Of a DNA stretch of 44,257 nt, positions 16,363 through 24,546 are shown piece after piece; within the stretch, counting starts at the first letter, position 1, and each line of letters starts with the position of its first letter. Source of the stretch: Bradyrhizobium sp. CCBAU 51627 (GTDB lineage Bacteria; Pseudomonadota; Alphaproteobacteria; Rhizobiales; Xanthobacteraceae); assembly GCF_028128765.1 (NCBI RefSeq), contig NZ_LBJG01000013.1, forward strand, positions 1-44,257, given 5' to 3'. The notes beneath the pieces are model-generated. The model made no database searches. It was not told the origin of the DNA and worked only from the letters and a program-made list of their open reading frames with translations. The position numbers were made by a program, and so were the translations under genes.

Positions 16363-16508
16363 TCAGTATTCAACGTACAAATTAACTATTGGCAGACTTG
16401 AGCAAAAAAGAACGACCGCAGTGCAAATCGCCCCGGGCCGAAACCATAGCCTAGGCGTTGAGCGACTTTTCGTAAAGTGTCGCGATTGAACTAGCCGACA
16501 AATCTATT

Positions 16509-16526
16509 GCCATCTGGCGAGATGGC
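16509..16526 (-). terminator. Hairpin downstream of the RTX protease gene
   Basis: A perfect 7-bp stem GCCATCT/AGATGGC with a 4-base loop lies about 100 bp past the protease stop codon. On the minus strand it is followed by the weakly T-rich AATAGATTT. A second small hairpin (CCGGC-CTCA-GCCGG) lies closer to the gene. The U-tract is poor, so the terminator call is tentative. Confidence 0.35.
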
Positions 16527-16624
16527 CGCTCCCCGCACCGGCCTCAGCCGGCGGTACACGCCACCGACCGATGGCCATCATTGCGCGGAGTATCTCAGCC
16601 ACCAGCTCCCGGGCAGCCTCTCGA

Positions 16625-19501
16625 TCAAACCAGCACGTGAAACTCTTTCCAGGCGCCCCAGAGAGTGCCGTCAAAGGCCTGCACCCAGAGATCGTCCGAC
16701 ACGGTCCCGGACTGGAACGTCGTGCTGGAGAGTTGCGCGGCCGAGACGTTGATATTCTGATTGGCCCCTTGCGCGACCCCGCCGACCACGAAATGGCCGC
16801 TGCTCGGATCGGAGGTCGAGTCCCAGAAATGATAGGCCGTGACCGGATCGCCTTCCGCATCGCTCACTGTGAAGAGGGATGAAGTTGCGATGTTCTGGTT
16901 GTGTGTCGCCGTGTAATCGGACGCGCTCACGACCGGCGCATGGTCCAGCGGTGCGTTGACATGAAACTCTTTCCAGGCGCCCCAGACCGTTCCATCGAAG
17001 GCCTGCACCCAGAGATCGTCTGACCCGGACCCGGACTGGAACGTCGTGCTGGAGAGTTGCGCGGCCGAGACGTTGATATTCTGATTCATCCCCTGCGCAA
17101 CCCCGCCGACCACGAAATGGCCGCTGCTCGGATCGGAGGTCGAGTCCCAGAAATGATAGGCCGTAATCGGATCGCCTTCCGCATCGCTCACCGTGAAGAG
17201 GGATGAAGCTGCGATGTTTTGGTAATGTGTCGCCGTGTAATCGGACGCGCTCACGACTGGCGCCTGGTCCACCGGTGCATTGACATGAAACTCTTTCCAG
17301 GCGCCCCAACTCGTACCATCGAAGGCCTGCACCCAGAGATCGTCTGACCCGGATGCGGACTGGAACGTCGTGCTGGAGAGTTGCGCGGCCGAGACGTCGA
17401 TATTCTGATTGGCCCCTTGCGCAACCCCGCCGACCACGAAATGGCCACTGCTCGGATCGGAGGTCGAGTCCCAGAAATGATAGGCCGTGACCGGATCGCC
17501 TTCCGCATCGCTCACCGTGAAGAGGGATGAAGCTGCGATGTTCTGGTTGTGTGTCGCCGTGTAATCGGATGCGCTCACGACCGGCGCCTGGTCCACCGGT
17601 GCGTTGACATGAAACTCTTTCCAGGCGCCCCAGACCGTTCCATCGAAGGCCTGCACCCAGAGATCGTCTGACCCGGACCCGGACTGGAACGTCGTGCTGG
17701 AGAGTTGCGCGGCCGAGACGTTGATATTCTGATTGGTCCCCTGCGCAACCCCGCCGACCACGAAATGGCCGCTGCTCGGATCGGAGGTCGAGTCCCAGAA
17801 GTGATAGGCCGTGATCGGATCGCCTTCCGCATCGCTCACCGTGAAGAGGGATGAAGCTGCGATGTTCTGATTGTGTGTCGCCGTGTAGTCGGAAGCGCTC
17901 ACGACTGGCGCCTGGTCCACCGGTGCATTGACATGAAACTCCTTCCAGGCGCTCCAATATGTACCGTCGAAGGCCTGCACCCAGAGATCGTCTGACCCGG
18001 ACCCGGACTGGAACGTCGTGCTGGCAAGCTGCGATGCCAAGACGTCGATGCTCTGGTTGGTCCCTTGCGCAACCCCGCCGACCACGAAATGGCCACTGCT
18101 GGGGTCGGCGGTCGAGTCCCAGAAGTGATATTCCGTGATCGTGTAGCCATTCGGATCGCTCGCCGTGAAGAGGGTTGAAGCCGCGATGTTCTGGTTATGC
18201 GTCGCTGTGAAATCCGGAGCCGTCACGAGCGGCCCCAAGATCGCCGTACTTGCAACAACACCGTCGGCGAACTGGAAATTCTCGACGTTCGTGACGGTAT
18301 CGGTACCGTCAGGTGAGCCGGCACGCTGATCGGCAATGGTGTAGGTTTGAGTCGCCGAATTGTACGCAACCGCGTAATTCGCCCGATTGCCCGAATACAC
18401 CGCCGTGTCGGTGCCGGAACCACCATCGATGGTGTCGTTGCCGCCGCCGCCCGTGATCGTATCGTTGCCGCCGCCGCCTTTCAGCACGTTGGCAATGGCG
18501 TTGCCGATGATGGTGTCGTTGCCGGAACCACCGGTCGCATTGTCGATCAGCGAGCGCGTGTCGCCATTGTAAAGATAGGCATTGTAGACGTTGCCGGACG
18601 CGTAGTGGCCGTCGCCGAGATAGGCCAGCTGTGTCATGGAGAACACCGACGAGGCGCCGGGATTGAGATTGATCGTTAGGTCGGTCGTGTAGTTCGACAG
18701 GTCGTAGGTATCGATGCCGCCGCCGTCCCAGACGGTCTCGTAGATGCGGTTCGCCGAACCGCCGGCGCCGCCGCCCGGCGCGAGCTGGCCGATGCCGTTG
18801 ATGAACTCCTGCCCCGTCGTAGGGCTCCAGGTGTAGACAGTGTTGCCGCTCTGGGTGTTGTAATTCGCGCCATACAGCGTCTGGAGCGCGAGGATATCAT
18901 TGGCCATGTAGGTCTGCGGATATCCGTAGGCCTCATTCGTGTAGCCGGTGACCGGACCACCGACATAGCTGCGATAGCTCATGACGGTGTATTCGCTGTC
19001 GTCATGGGCGGTCGGCACCGCGACATTGGCGACGCCGCCGGTCTCCTGGCTGTGCTTGAGGCCGAAGGCATGACCGAGCTCGTGCAGCGCGGTCGTGAAA
19101 TAGTAATTGCCGAGCTGCGCCTGCGTGTAGTCGTTTTCCGTGCCAAACCAGACGTCGCCGGCGGCCGCGTAATTGCCGGGGTAGTAGGCGTAGGACGTCG
19201 GATTGGCGACCGGCGACTGCGCGATCATGATGTCGGAAGAGCCGGTGCCGTTATAGGTAATGCTGGCGTTGGTGAAGCTCTCGATCAGCGCAATGGCGTA
19301 GTTGATCGCCATCTGCATCTGGCTCGGCGCGGCCGAAAAGCCTGACGTGGTCGGCTCACTGTCGCCGCCGGAATAGGGATAGGCATAAATCGCGGACGAG
19401 GTGGGGAAGCTATAGCTGATCGTGCCGGACCATTTGGTGCCCGCCAGCAGGCCGTCGATGTCTGCATTGTTTGTGGCACTGACGTTGACAGCGGTCGCCA
19501 A
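16625..19501 (-). CDS. Serralysin-like RTX metalloprotease (M10) with five C-terminal ~108-residue repeats
   Basis: 958 residues from the TTG at 19499-19501, chosen because GGAG lies 6 bases upstream and the product then begins M-A-T-A-V-N-V; an in-frame TTG at 19570 would add 23 residues. The N-terminal zinc protease has H-E-L-G-H-A-F-G-L-K-H at residues 140-150 and the Met-turn V-M-S-Y near 174, diagnostic of serralysins. RTX calcium-binding nonapeptides (G-G-S-G-N-D, G-G-G-G-N-D) lie around 315-370. From about 415 to the end there are five repeats of 108 residues, four nearly identical. The protein stops directly after the last repeat (E-F-H-V-L-V), whereas serralysins usually end soon after their RTX block. 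There is no Sec signal. The adjacent type I exporter is the likely route. Substrate unknown. Confidence 0.92.
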   Translation of the reverse strand: MATAVNVSATNNADIDGLLAGTKWSGTISYSFPTSSAIYAYPYSGGDSEPTTSGFSAAPSQMQMAINYAIALIESFTNASITYNGTGSSDIMIAQSPVANPTSYAYYPGNYAAAGDVWFGTENDYTQAQLGNYYFTTALHELGHAFGLKHSQETGGVANVAVPTAHDDSEYTVMSYRSYVGGPVTGYTNEAYGYPQTYMANDILALQTLYGANYNTQSGNTVYTWSPTTGQEFINGIGQLAPGGGAGGSANRIYETVWDGGGIDTYDLSNYTTDLTINLNPGASSVFSMTQLAYLGDGHYASGNVYNAYLYNGDTRSLIDNATGGSGNDTIIGNAIANVLKGGGGNDTITGGGGNDTIDGGSGTDTAVYSGNRANYAVAYNSATQTYTIADQRAGSPDGTDTVTNVENFQFADGVVASTAILGPLVTAPDFTATHNQNIAASTLFTASDPNGYTITEYHFWDSTADPSSGHFVVGGVAQGTNQSIDVLASQLASTTFQSGSGSDDLWVQAFDGTYWSAWKEFHVNAPVDQAPVVSASDYTATHNQNIAASSLFTVSDAEGDPITAYHFWDSTSDPSSGHFVVGGVAQGTNQNINVSAAQLSSTTFQSGSGSDDLWVQAFDGTVWGAWKEFHVNAPVDQAPVVSASDYTATHNQNIAASSLFTVSDAEGDPVTAYHFWDSTSDPSSGHFVVGGVAQGANQNIDVSAAQLSSTTFQSASGSDDLWVQAFDGTSWGAWKEFHVNAPVDQAPVVSASDYTATHYQNIAASSLFTVSDAEGDPITAYHFWDSTSDPSSGHFVVGGVAQGMNQNINVSAAQLSSTTFQSGSGSDDLWVQAFDGTVWGAWKEFHVNAPLDHAPVVSASDYTATHNQNIATSSLFTVSDAEGDPVTAYHFWDSTSDPSSGHFVVGGVAQGANQNINVSAAQLSSTTFQSGTVSDDLWVQAFDGTLWGAWKEFHVLV
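16637..18256 (-). repeat. Five tandem 324-bp repeats in the RTX protease gene
   Basis: The block GAAACTCTTTCCAGGCG (or a near copy) recurs at 16639, 16963, 17287, 17611 and 17935, exactly 324 bp (108 codons) apart. The four 3'-most units of the coding direction are almost identical in DNA; the first unit (17933-18256) is more diverged. The encoded unit reads roughly D-Y-T-A-T-H-N-Q-N-I-A-A-S-S-L-F ... Y-H-F-W-D-S ... W-V-Q-A-F-D-G-T ... W-K-E-F-H-V. It is homologous to the repeats at 1-1020. Confidence 0.95.
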
Positions 19502-19560
19502 AGGGAATCTCCGAGCAGCAGGCCCCGTTCGATTCGGGGGATGGGCACCTGATTCTACCT

Positions 19561-19581
19561 TGAGAAACAAACGTTTGGTTT
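19561..19581. promoter_or_regulatory. Operator-like palindrome upstream of the protease
   Basis: CAAACGTTTG at 19568-19577 is a perfect 10-bp palindrome, and flanking bases extend it imperfectly to about 16 bp. It lies about 70 bp upstream of the preferred protease start, in a 203-bp gap between divergent genes. Such AAACGTTT cores are typical of dimeric repressor sites. No regulator gene is nearby. Confidence 0.3.
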
Positions 19582-19704
19582 AAATGGGGCGAAGCGACCC
19601 GACCTCTTTCGCAAGACCGTGTTAAGCATCAAATCCGGTAATCATACGGATCGGGATGACCCACGCGGGGTTCCGCCTGCCCGTCGCGATTTGCAAAGGA
19701 AATC

Positions 19705-20007
19705 ATGAAACTCCACCTGATCTGCTTAGGCTTGGCCGGCGCCCTGATGGCGCTTTCAGGGCCGGATAGCCTGCCCCCCGGAGGACTGCCTCTCATGGTC
19801 GGAAAAGCCAACGCGGACGATGGCAGCAAGGCGCGGCGCGCGCCCACGGTTCCCCCAGCCCGTGACCCTTCGGTCGCGGTTGCGGAAGAATACGAGCTCG
19901 CCCGCCGGAAGGGGACGGCGGAGGCGTTCGAGCTGTTCATCGCCCGCCATGGCGACGACCCGCTGGCCGAGAAAGCGCGCGCGGAGCTGAAGCGGTTGTC
20001 GCGCTGA
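19705..20007 (+). CDS. Small exported protein of unknown function
   Basis: 100 residues, with an AAAGGA ribosome-binding site 4 bases before the ATG. Residues 1-37 look like a signal peptide: M-K-L-H start, a hydrophobic stretch and a possible cleavage site after A-N-A. The mature part is short, with a Pro/Arg-rich linker followed by a predicted helical pair (about 58-99) of the type E-Y-E-L-A-R-R-K-G-T ... F-I-A-R-H-G-D-D-P. This resembles single tetratricopeptide-like helical hairpins found in caspase-like or periplasmic proteins. It is divergent from the RTX protease gene. Serralysin loci often carry a small periplasmic inhibitor, but this sequence does not resemble the known inhibitor fold, so I assign no function. 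Confidence 0.75.
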   Translation: MKLHLICLGLAGALMALSGPDSLPPGGLPLMVGKANADDGSKARRAPTVPPARDPSVAVAEEYELARRKGTAEAFELFIARHGDDPLAEKARAELKRLSR

Positions 20008-20010
20008 TCG

Positions 20011-20061
20011 ACCCCAAAACTTCCTGGACCCCAAAACCTCCTGGCCCCCAAGACTTCCTGG
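20011..20061. repeat. Three tandem copies of a 17-bp unit
   Basis: Units at 20011-20027, 20028-20044 and 20045-20061 follow the consensus ACCCCAAAACTTCCTGG with one to three changes. They begin 3 bases after the stop codon of the small exported protein, in a 174-bp gap. They do not form an obvious hairpin. Confidence 0.85.
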
Positions 20062-20181
20062 GTAGCTTTTCTTGGCTTGCCACCTGCTCGCCTCGCGCGG
20101 AACAGGCAGACTCGACACAACCTTTTTGTTTCGTTCGCCGCTCTGCTATCCAATCCTTCAAAGTTCCCCTAAAGGCCCTGA

Positions 20182-21363
20182 ATGATGCGTGTGCTCATTT
20201 TGAACGCCGACTATCCGCGCTTTCTCACCTGGCTCTATAGACAACGGCCGGGTCTTGAGAACGAGTCTTACGCGGCGCAGATGGCCGCACGAAACGCCAG
20301 CCTATTCGGCGTTGCGGACTTCTACTCCCGCAATTTCGCCGGCCTCGGGCATGCGGCAATGGACATCCACGTCAATAATGCATGGATGCGGGCAGCATGG
20401 GCGCGTGAGCACGGCCTTGCTCTCTCCGCCCCGCCCCCACCCGGCACGCCCCCAGCGCGAGACGCCGTTCCGGGCTGGGTGCAGCGCGCAGTGGCTCCGT
20501 TGAAGCCGATGTTGAGGCCGCTCGCGCGCAAAGTTGGGTTGAGCCCCCGTCTCGACACGGAAGCGGAACAGATCCTGCTGGCGCAGATCGAGGACTTCAA
20601 GCCCGATCTCGTCCTCAATCAGGATCTATTTCACATCGACACCCGCCTCGCGCGCCGCATCAAGCAGATCGGCCGTCCAATTCTGATTGGCCAAACCGGA
20701 ATATCTCCGCCACGCGGCGAGGACTGGTCGGTCTACGATCTCATGATCTCTCAGATGAGGTCCGTCGTGGAATTCTTCCGCGGGCATGGCGCCCGCGCCG
20801 AGTTGGTGCATCTTGCCTTCGAGCCCGCAATTCTCGACGTCTTGCCGCCTCCGCCACCACAGCAGTTCGACGTTACCTTCGTCGGTGCAGTGTCGGCGGA
20901 TCACCAGCGCCGCGTCGCTCAGCTTGAGGCGGTGGCGCGTCGCTATGATCTGAAACTGTTCGGCAGCGGCCTGCACACTCTTCCCGCCTCCTCACCACTG
21001 CACCGCTGCCATCAGGGCGAGGTGTGGGGCGCGGCGATGTACCAAGCGCTGCGCGCCTCCCGCATCACGCTCAACTCGCACATCGACATGGCTGGCAGCG
21101 ACGCCGGCAATGCGCGACTGTTCGAAGCGACCGGCGTCGGCACATTCCTGCTCACCGACTTCAAGGACAATCTGCATACCCTGTTTGCACCTCAGCGCGA
21201 GGTCGCGGCATGGCGCGATCCCAAAGACTGCCTTGCCATGATCGACCATTATCTCGCCGACGAGGCAACGCGTGTAGCCATTGCTCAGGCGGGCCAGACC
21301 AAGACGTTCGCTGCCCACACCTTTCGTCGGCGCGTCGAACAGATTCTTGGATGCTTCGGCTGA
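20182..21363 (+). CDS. CgeB-like glycosyltransferase
   Basis: 393 residues from the first of two adjacent ATG codons, with AAAGG upstream. The layout matches the CgeB/GT-B type (glycosyl transferases group 1, protein family of spore maturation CgeB). An N-terminal Rossmann-like half starts R-V-L-I-L-N-A-D-Y and includes D-L-V-L-N-Q-D. A C-terminal half contains the donor-site motif N-A-R-L-F-E-A-T-G-V-G-T-F near residue 310 and a following acidic/phenylalanine segment. A Pro-rich linker sits at about 83-95. It probably adds a sugar to a surface glycan in the cytoplasm; donor and acceptor cannot be read from the sequence. It stands alone, with gaps of 174 and 229 bp on either side, at the head of the glycan cluster. 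Confidence 0.8.
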   Translation: MMRVLILNADYPRFLTWLYRQRPGLENESYAAQMAARNASLFGVADFYSRNFAGLGHAAMDIHVNNAWMRAAWAREHGLALSAPPPPGTPPARDAVPGWVQRAVAPLKPMLRPLARKVGLSPRLDTEAEQILLAQIEDFKPDLVLNQDLFHIDTRLARRIKQIGRPILIGQTGISPPRGEDWSVYDLMISQMRSVVEFFRGHGARAELVHLAFEPAILDVLPPPPPQQFDVTFVGAVSADHQRRVAQLEAVARRYDLKLFGSGLHTLPASSPLHRCHQGEVWGAAMYQALRASRITLNSHIDMAGSDAGNARLFEATGVGTFLLTDFKDNLHTLFAPQREVAAWRDPKDCLAMIDHYLADEATRVAIAQAGQTKTFAAHTFRRRVEQILGCFG

Positions 21364-21592
21364 ACCCGAGGTTAGCGTGACCGGATCCGCCCTCGGCACT
21401 CAACTCGGGGAGCAGGACCAGCCAGAGCCCGTCTTTTTCGCCCCGAAGACGCTGTGCTGTCGACACTGGACCTTGTTAAGACTGCCTCAGGTCCGGTAAA
21501 GCGGAATTGGCGAGATGCTCGGGACAACATCTGGCTGAAGCCTTTGCCGTTAAGATCACTGCTTGCAATCTCCCTTCGGAAGGAAGCTGGTT

Positions 21593-22702
21593 ATGCCCAT
21601 GGAATTCATCGATTTGAAGGCGCAGCTGCGATCAATTCGAGGGGCAATTGACGAGCGGATGCAAAGAGTGCTCGATCACGGCCAGTTCATCATGGGTCCC
21701 GAAGTCGCCGAGATGGAGCAGCGGCTGGCGACCTATACCGGAGCAAAGCATTGCATCAGCGTGGCTTCGGGTACCGAAGCGCTTCTGATCGCGCTGATGG
21801 CACTCGGTGTGGGACCAGGTGATGAGGTCATCACCACTCCCTTTACATTTGTCGCGACGGCCGAGGTCATCGTTTTGCTTGGCGCGACCCCGGTGCTCGT
21901 CGATGTCGAGCCGGACACCTGCAACGTCAACGCAGAAAAGATTGAAAGCGCGATCACATCGCGCACAAAGGCGATCATGCCAGTATCGCTCTACGGGGCG
22001 ACCGCTGACATGGACGAGATCAATGCAATCGGCGAGAAGCACGGAATTCCCGTGATCGAGGACGCGGCCCAAAGCTTTGGTGCCGAGTACCGCTCACGCA
22101 AAAGCTGCAACGTATCCTCCATCGGCTGCACCAGCTTCTTTCCGAGCAAACCACTTGGTTGCTTTGGTGACGGAGGCGCCATTTTTGTCTCGGACGACGC
22201 GCTTGCGAAGGCCATGAGGGAGATACGGACGCATGGCCAGGAGAGACGATACTATCACACACGTGTCGGCGTGGGCGGACGCATGGACACGTTACAGTGC
22301 GCGGTGATTCTCGCGAAGCTTGATATCTTCGATTGGGAGATCGCGGAGCGCATCCGGATCGGACGAACCTACCGCGACATGGTCGCGGAGATCCCGGGTA
22401 TTCAGGCCCCGGCCGTTCGTAACGATCGGACCTGCGTCTGGGCTCAGTTCACAGTGAAGACGGACAACCGCGATGCTGTCGTCGCTTCGCTGAAGCAAGC
22501 CGGAGTGCCGACGGCAATCCACTATCCGATCCCCGTGCATAAGCAGCCGGCCTATCGATCGCTGTGCCGCGTCGTGGGCGGATTGGAGATTTCAGAGCGC
22601 ATTGCGCAGCAGGTCGTCAGTCTTCCGATGCATCCTTACCTTGATGCCGAAACGATGCGCATGATTGCAGACGCGCTTGCCAAGGCCGCACGATCATCGT
22701 GA
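21593..22702 (+). CDS. DegT/DnrJ/EryC1/StrS sugar aminotransferase, WbpE/WlbC-like
   Basis: 369 residues from the ATG at 21593, which has GGAAGGAAG 6 bases upstream; a second ATG two codons later is possible. PLP-dependent sugar aminotransferase with catalytic Lys186 in F-F-P-S-K-P-L-G-C-F-G-D-G-G and the D-A-A-Q-S-F-G motif near 155. Many blocks (E-F-I-D-L-K, Q-F-I-M-G-P-E-V, H-Y-P-I-P-V-H-K-Q-P, S-L-P-M-H-P-Y-L) match WbpE-type enzymes. Those transaminate UDP-3-keto-N-acetylglucosaminuronate to the 3-amino sugar. The partner dehydrogenase and acetyltransferase (WbpB/WbpD types) are not in the window. By eye its third-position GC is lower than in the downstream aminotransferase, suggesting a separate origin. 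Confidence 0.85.
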   Translation: MPMEFIDLKAQLRSIRGAIDERMQRVLDHGQFIMGPEVAEMEQRLATYTGAKHCISVASGTEALLIALMALGVGPGDEVITTPFTFVATAEVIVLLGATPVLVDVEPDTCNVNAEKIESAITSRTKAIMPVSLYGATADMDEINAIGEKHGIPVIEDAAQSFGAEYRSRKSCNVSSIGCTSFFPSKPLGCFGDGGAIFVSDDALAKAMREIRTHGQERRYYHTRVGVGGRMDTLQCAVILAKLDIFDWEIAERIRIGRTYRDMVAEIPGIQAPAVRNDRTCVWAQFTVKTDNRDAVVASLKQAGVPTAIHYPIPVHKQPAYRSLCRVVGGLEISERIAQQVVSLPMHPYLDAETMRMIADALAKAARSS

Positions 22703-22969
22703 GGCGCTTGAAGAAGCATTGACTTGAGCCGCGCAACGTCACCTCGCCCCTCGCGATCCCGTTCACGACGGCCTGCATGTATCGCGCAAGCATTCAGCTT
22801 GGGCCACAGGCAGGCCGTCAATCAGAAGTGCGATCTGCCCATGGATCGCCCCGTTTGCGCATCGACTATCGTTTTCGGTCCACCCTTGACGGTCCCGGCC
22901 AAAATGGCCAAAGTGCCCGGCGCGGACGCTATGTCACTCTAATTGCAGCGCTTTTTGTCGAGGCCCAGG

Positions 22970-23416
22970 ATGGAACACGTCGAACATGTTCGATTCGGCG
23001 ATCAGCTCTATGCGATCATCGTGCGCGCCTCATTTCGCGAGCCGGGTATCCACTTCTTTTCGTCGCCGGAGCTGTCGCAGCAGCTCGCCTATATGAGCCA
23101 CCCGGAGGGCAAGAGCATCGAGCCGCACCGCCACAACAAGGTGACGCGCGAGGTGCACTACACCCAGGAGGTGCTGCTGATCCAGAAGGGCAAGCTCCAG
23201 GTCGACTTCTACACGGTGGCTGAAGACTATCTGGAGAGCCGCGTGCTGGGTGCCGGCGACATCATCCTGTTGTGCAGCGGCGCCCACGGCTTCCACGTGC
23301 TCGAGCCGGTCGAGATGTTCGAGATCAAGCAAGGCCCCTATTCCGGCGAGAACGACAAGACAAGGTTTGCGGAAGTCGCGCCGTCCGAAATTCGGATCAA
23401 GGGTCCAAATCTGTGA
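22970..23416 (+). CDS. Cupin-fold protein of the glycan cluster
   Basis: 148 residues from the ATG at 22970, with GAGG 6 bases upstream. A cupin metal-binding pattern is visible: P-H-R-H-N-K ... V-H-Y-T-Q-E near residues 42-58, and a second element G-D-I-I-L-L ... H-G-F-H-V-L near 95-110. Single-domain cupins in surface-sugar clusters can be sugar-nucleotide isomerases, epimerases or lyases, but the key residues of the known RmlC or FdtA families are not evident. Its stop codon overlaps the next gene's GTG (GTGA), placing it in a translationally coupled chain with an aminotransferase, a methyltransferase and a glycosyltransferase. Function unknown; a role in making the same amino sugar is plausible. 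Confidence 0.78.
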   Translation: MEHVEHVRFGDQLYAIIVRASFREPGIHFFSSPELSQQLAYMSHPEGKSIEPHRHNKVTREVHYTQEVLLIQKGKLQVDFYTVAEDYLESRVLGAGDIILLCSGAHGFHVLEPVEMFEIKQGPYSGENDKTRFAEVAPSEIRIKGPNL

Positions 23417-24546
23417 CCAGACCCAAGACCGCGCCGTTCATTCCCGTCAACACGCCGCTGCTCGACGGCAACGAAGCCGCCTATTTGGCCGAATGCATCC
23501 GAACCGGCTGGATCTCGTCGGAAGGGCCATTCATCAAGCGCTTCGAGCAGGCGATGGCCGAGGCTGCGGGGCGGCGCCACGGCATCGCGGTGACCAACGG
23601 CTCGGTTGCGCTCGACATCGCCGTCCACGCGCTCGGGCTGGAGGAAGGCTCCGAGGTCATCATCCCGACCTTCACGATCATCAGCTGCGCCGCGGCCGTT
23701 GTGCGCGCCGGGCTCGTGCCGGTTGGCGTCGACTGCGATGCCGCGACCTGGAACATGACGACCGAAGGCGTGGAAGCTGCGATCACCCCGCGCACGCGCG
23801 CGATCATGCTGGTCCACATCTATGGCCTGCCGGTCGATCTCGAACCGATCCTGGCGCTCGCCCGCAAGCACGATCTGAAGGTGATCGAGGACGCCGCCGA
23901 GATGCACGGCCAGACCTACCGCGGTGCCCCCTGCGGCAGCTTCGGTGATGTCTCGACCTTCAGCTTCTATCCCAACAAGCATGTCACGACCGGCGAAGGC
24001 GGCATGATCCTCACCGACGACGATGCGCTCGCCGATCGGCTGCAAGGCTATCGCAACCTCTGCTTTCAGCCGCAGCAGCGCTTCGTCCACGAGGAGCTCG
24101 GCTGGAACGCGCGCATGACCAATCTCCAGGCCGCGCTCGGCGTCGCCCAGGTCGAGCGTCTGCCCCGCACCGTCGAACGCAAGCGCCGCATCGGCCGGCT
24201 CTATGACGAGCATCTCGGCGGCCTCAACAGCATCCGCCGTCCGGTCGCCAAGACCAGCTATGCGGACAACATTTACTGGGTGTACGGCATCGTGCTGGGC
24301 GAGGACGTGCCGTTCGACGCCAAGGAGGCGATGCGCCGCCTCGGCGAAAGGGGTATCGGCACGCGGCCGTTCTTCTGGTGCATGCACGAGCAGCCGGTGC
24401 TGCGCCGGATGGGCCTGATGCTCAACGAATCGCATCCGAATGCCGAAACCATTGCCCGTCGCGGTTTTTACCTGCCTAGCGGACTTGGCATGACCGACCA
24501 CGACATCGCGCGCTCCGCGCAGGCGCTCGAGGAGATCCTGGCGTGA
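23413..24546 (+). CDS. DegT/DnrJ/EryC1/StrS aminotransferase, perosamine synthase-like
   Basis: 377 residues from the GTG that overlaps the cupin stop as GTGA. PLP Lys189 sits in F-Y-P-N-K-H-V-T-T-G-E-G-G, the form seen in GDP-perosamine synthase (Per/RfbE) and relatives; the D-A-A-E-M-H-G motif is near 160. The start region I-P-V-N-T-P-L-L-D-G-N-E and the W-I-S-S-E-G-P motif agree with this subfamily. Such enzymes transaminate a 4-keto-6-deoxy nucleotide sugar using glutamate. It ends GTGA-coupled to the methyltransferase. The nucleotide-sugar dehydratase needed to make its substrate is not in the window. The exact substrate cannot be fixed from sequence. Confidence 0.87.
   Translation: MTRPKTAPFIPVNTPLLDGNEAAYLAECIRTGWISSEGPFIKRFEQAMAEAAGRRHGIAVTNGSVALDIAVHALGLEEGSEVIIPTFTIISCAAAVVRAGLVPVGVDCDAATWNMTTEGVEAAITPRTRAIMLVHIYGLPVDLEPILALARKHDLKVIEDAAEMHGQTYRGAPCGSFGDVSTFSFYPNKHVTTGEGGMILTDDDALADRLQGYRNLCFQPQQRFVHEELGWNARMTNLQAALGVAQVERLPRTVERKRRIGRLYDEHLGGLNSIRRPVAKTSYADNIYWVYGIVLGEDVPFDAKEAMRRLGERGIGTRPFFWCMHEQPVLRRMGLMLNESHPNAETIARRGFYLPSGLGMTDHDIARSAQALEEILA

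Noticed and set aside
16637..18256. Regular 324-bp repeats as a CRISPR or mobile repeat
   Set aside because: The units are contiguous, in frame and encode a conserved protein domain; there are no spacers.
21364..21592. Possible small gene between the CgeB-like glycosyltransferase and the WbpE-like gene
   Set aside because: Only short frames without ribosome sites or recognisable motifs; nothing beyond the GGAAGGAAG ribosome site of the next gene could be identified.
22703..22969. Possible small gene between the WbpE-like gene and the cupin gene
   Set aside because: The open frames here are short, lack ribosome-binding sites and overlap the cupin start in another frame; I see only an intergenic region that probably holds the cupin operon promoter.
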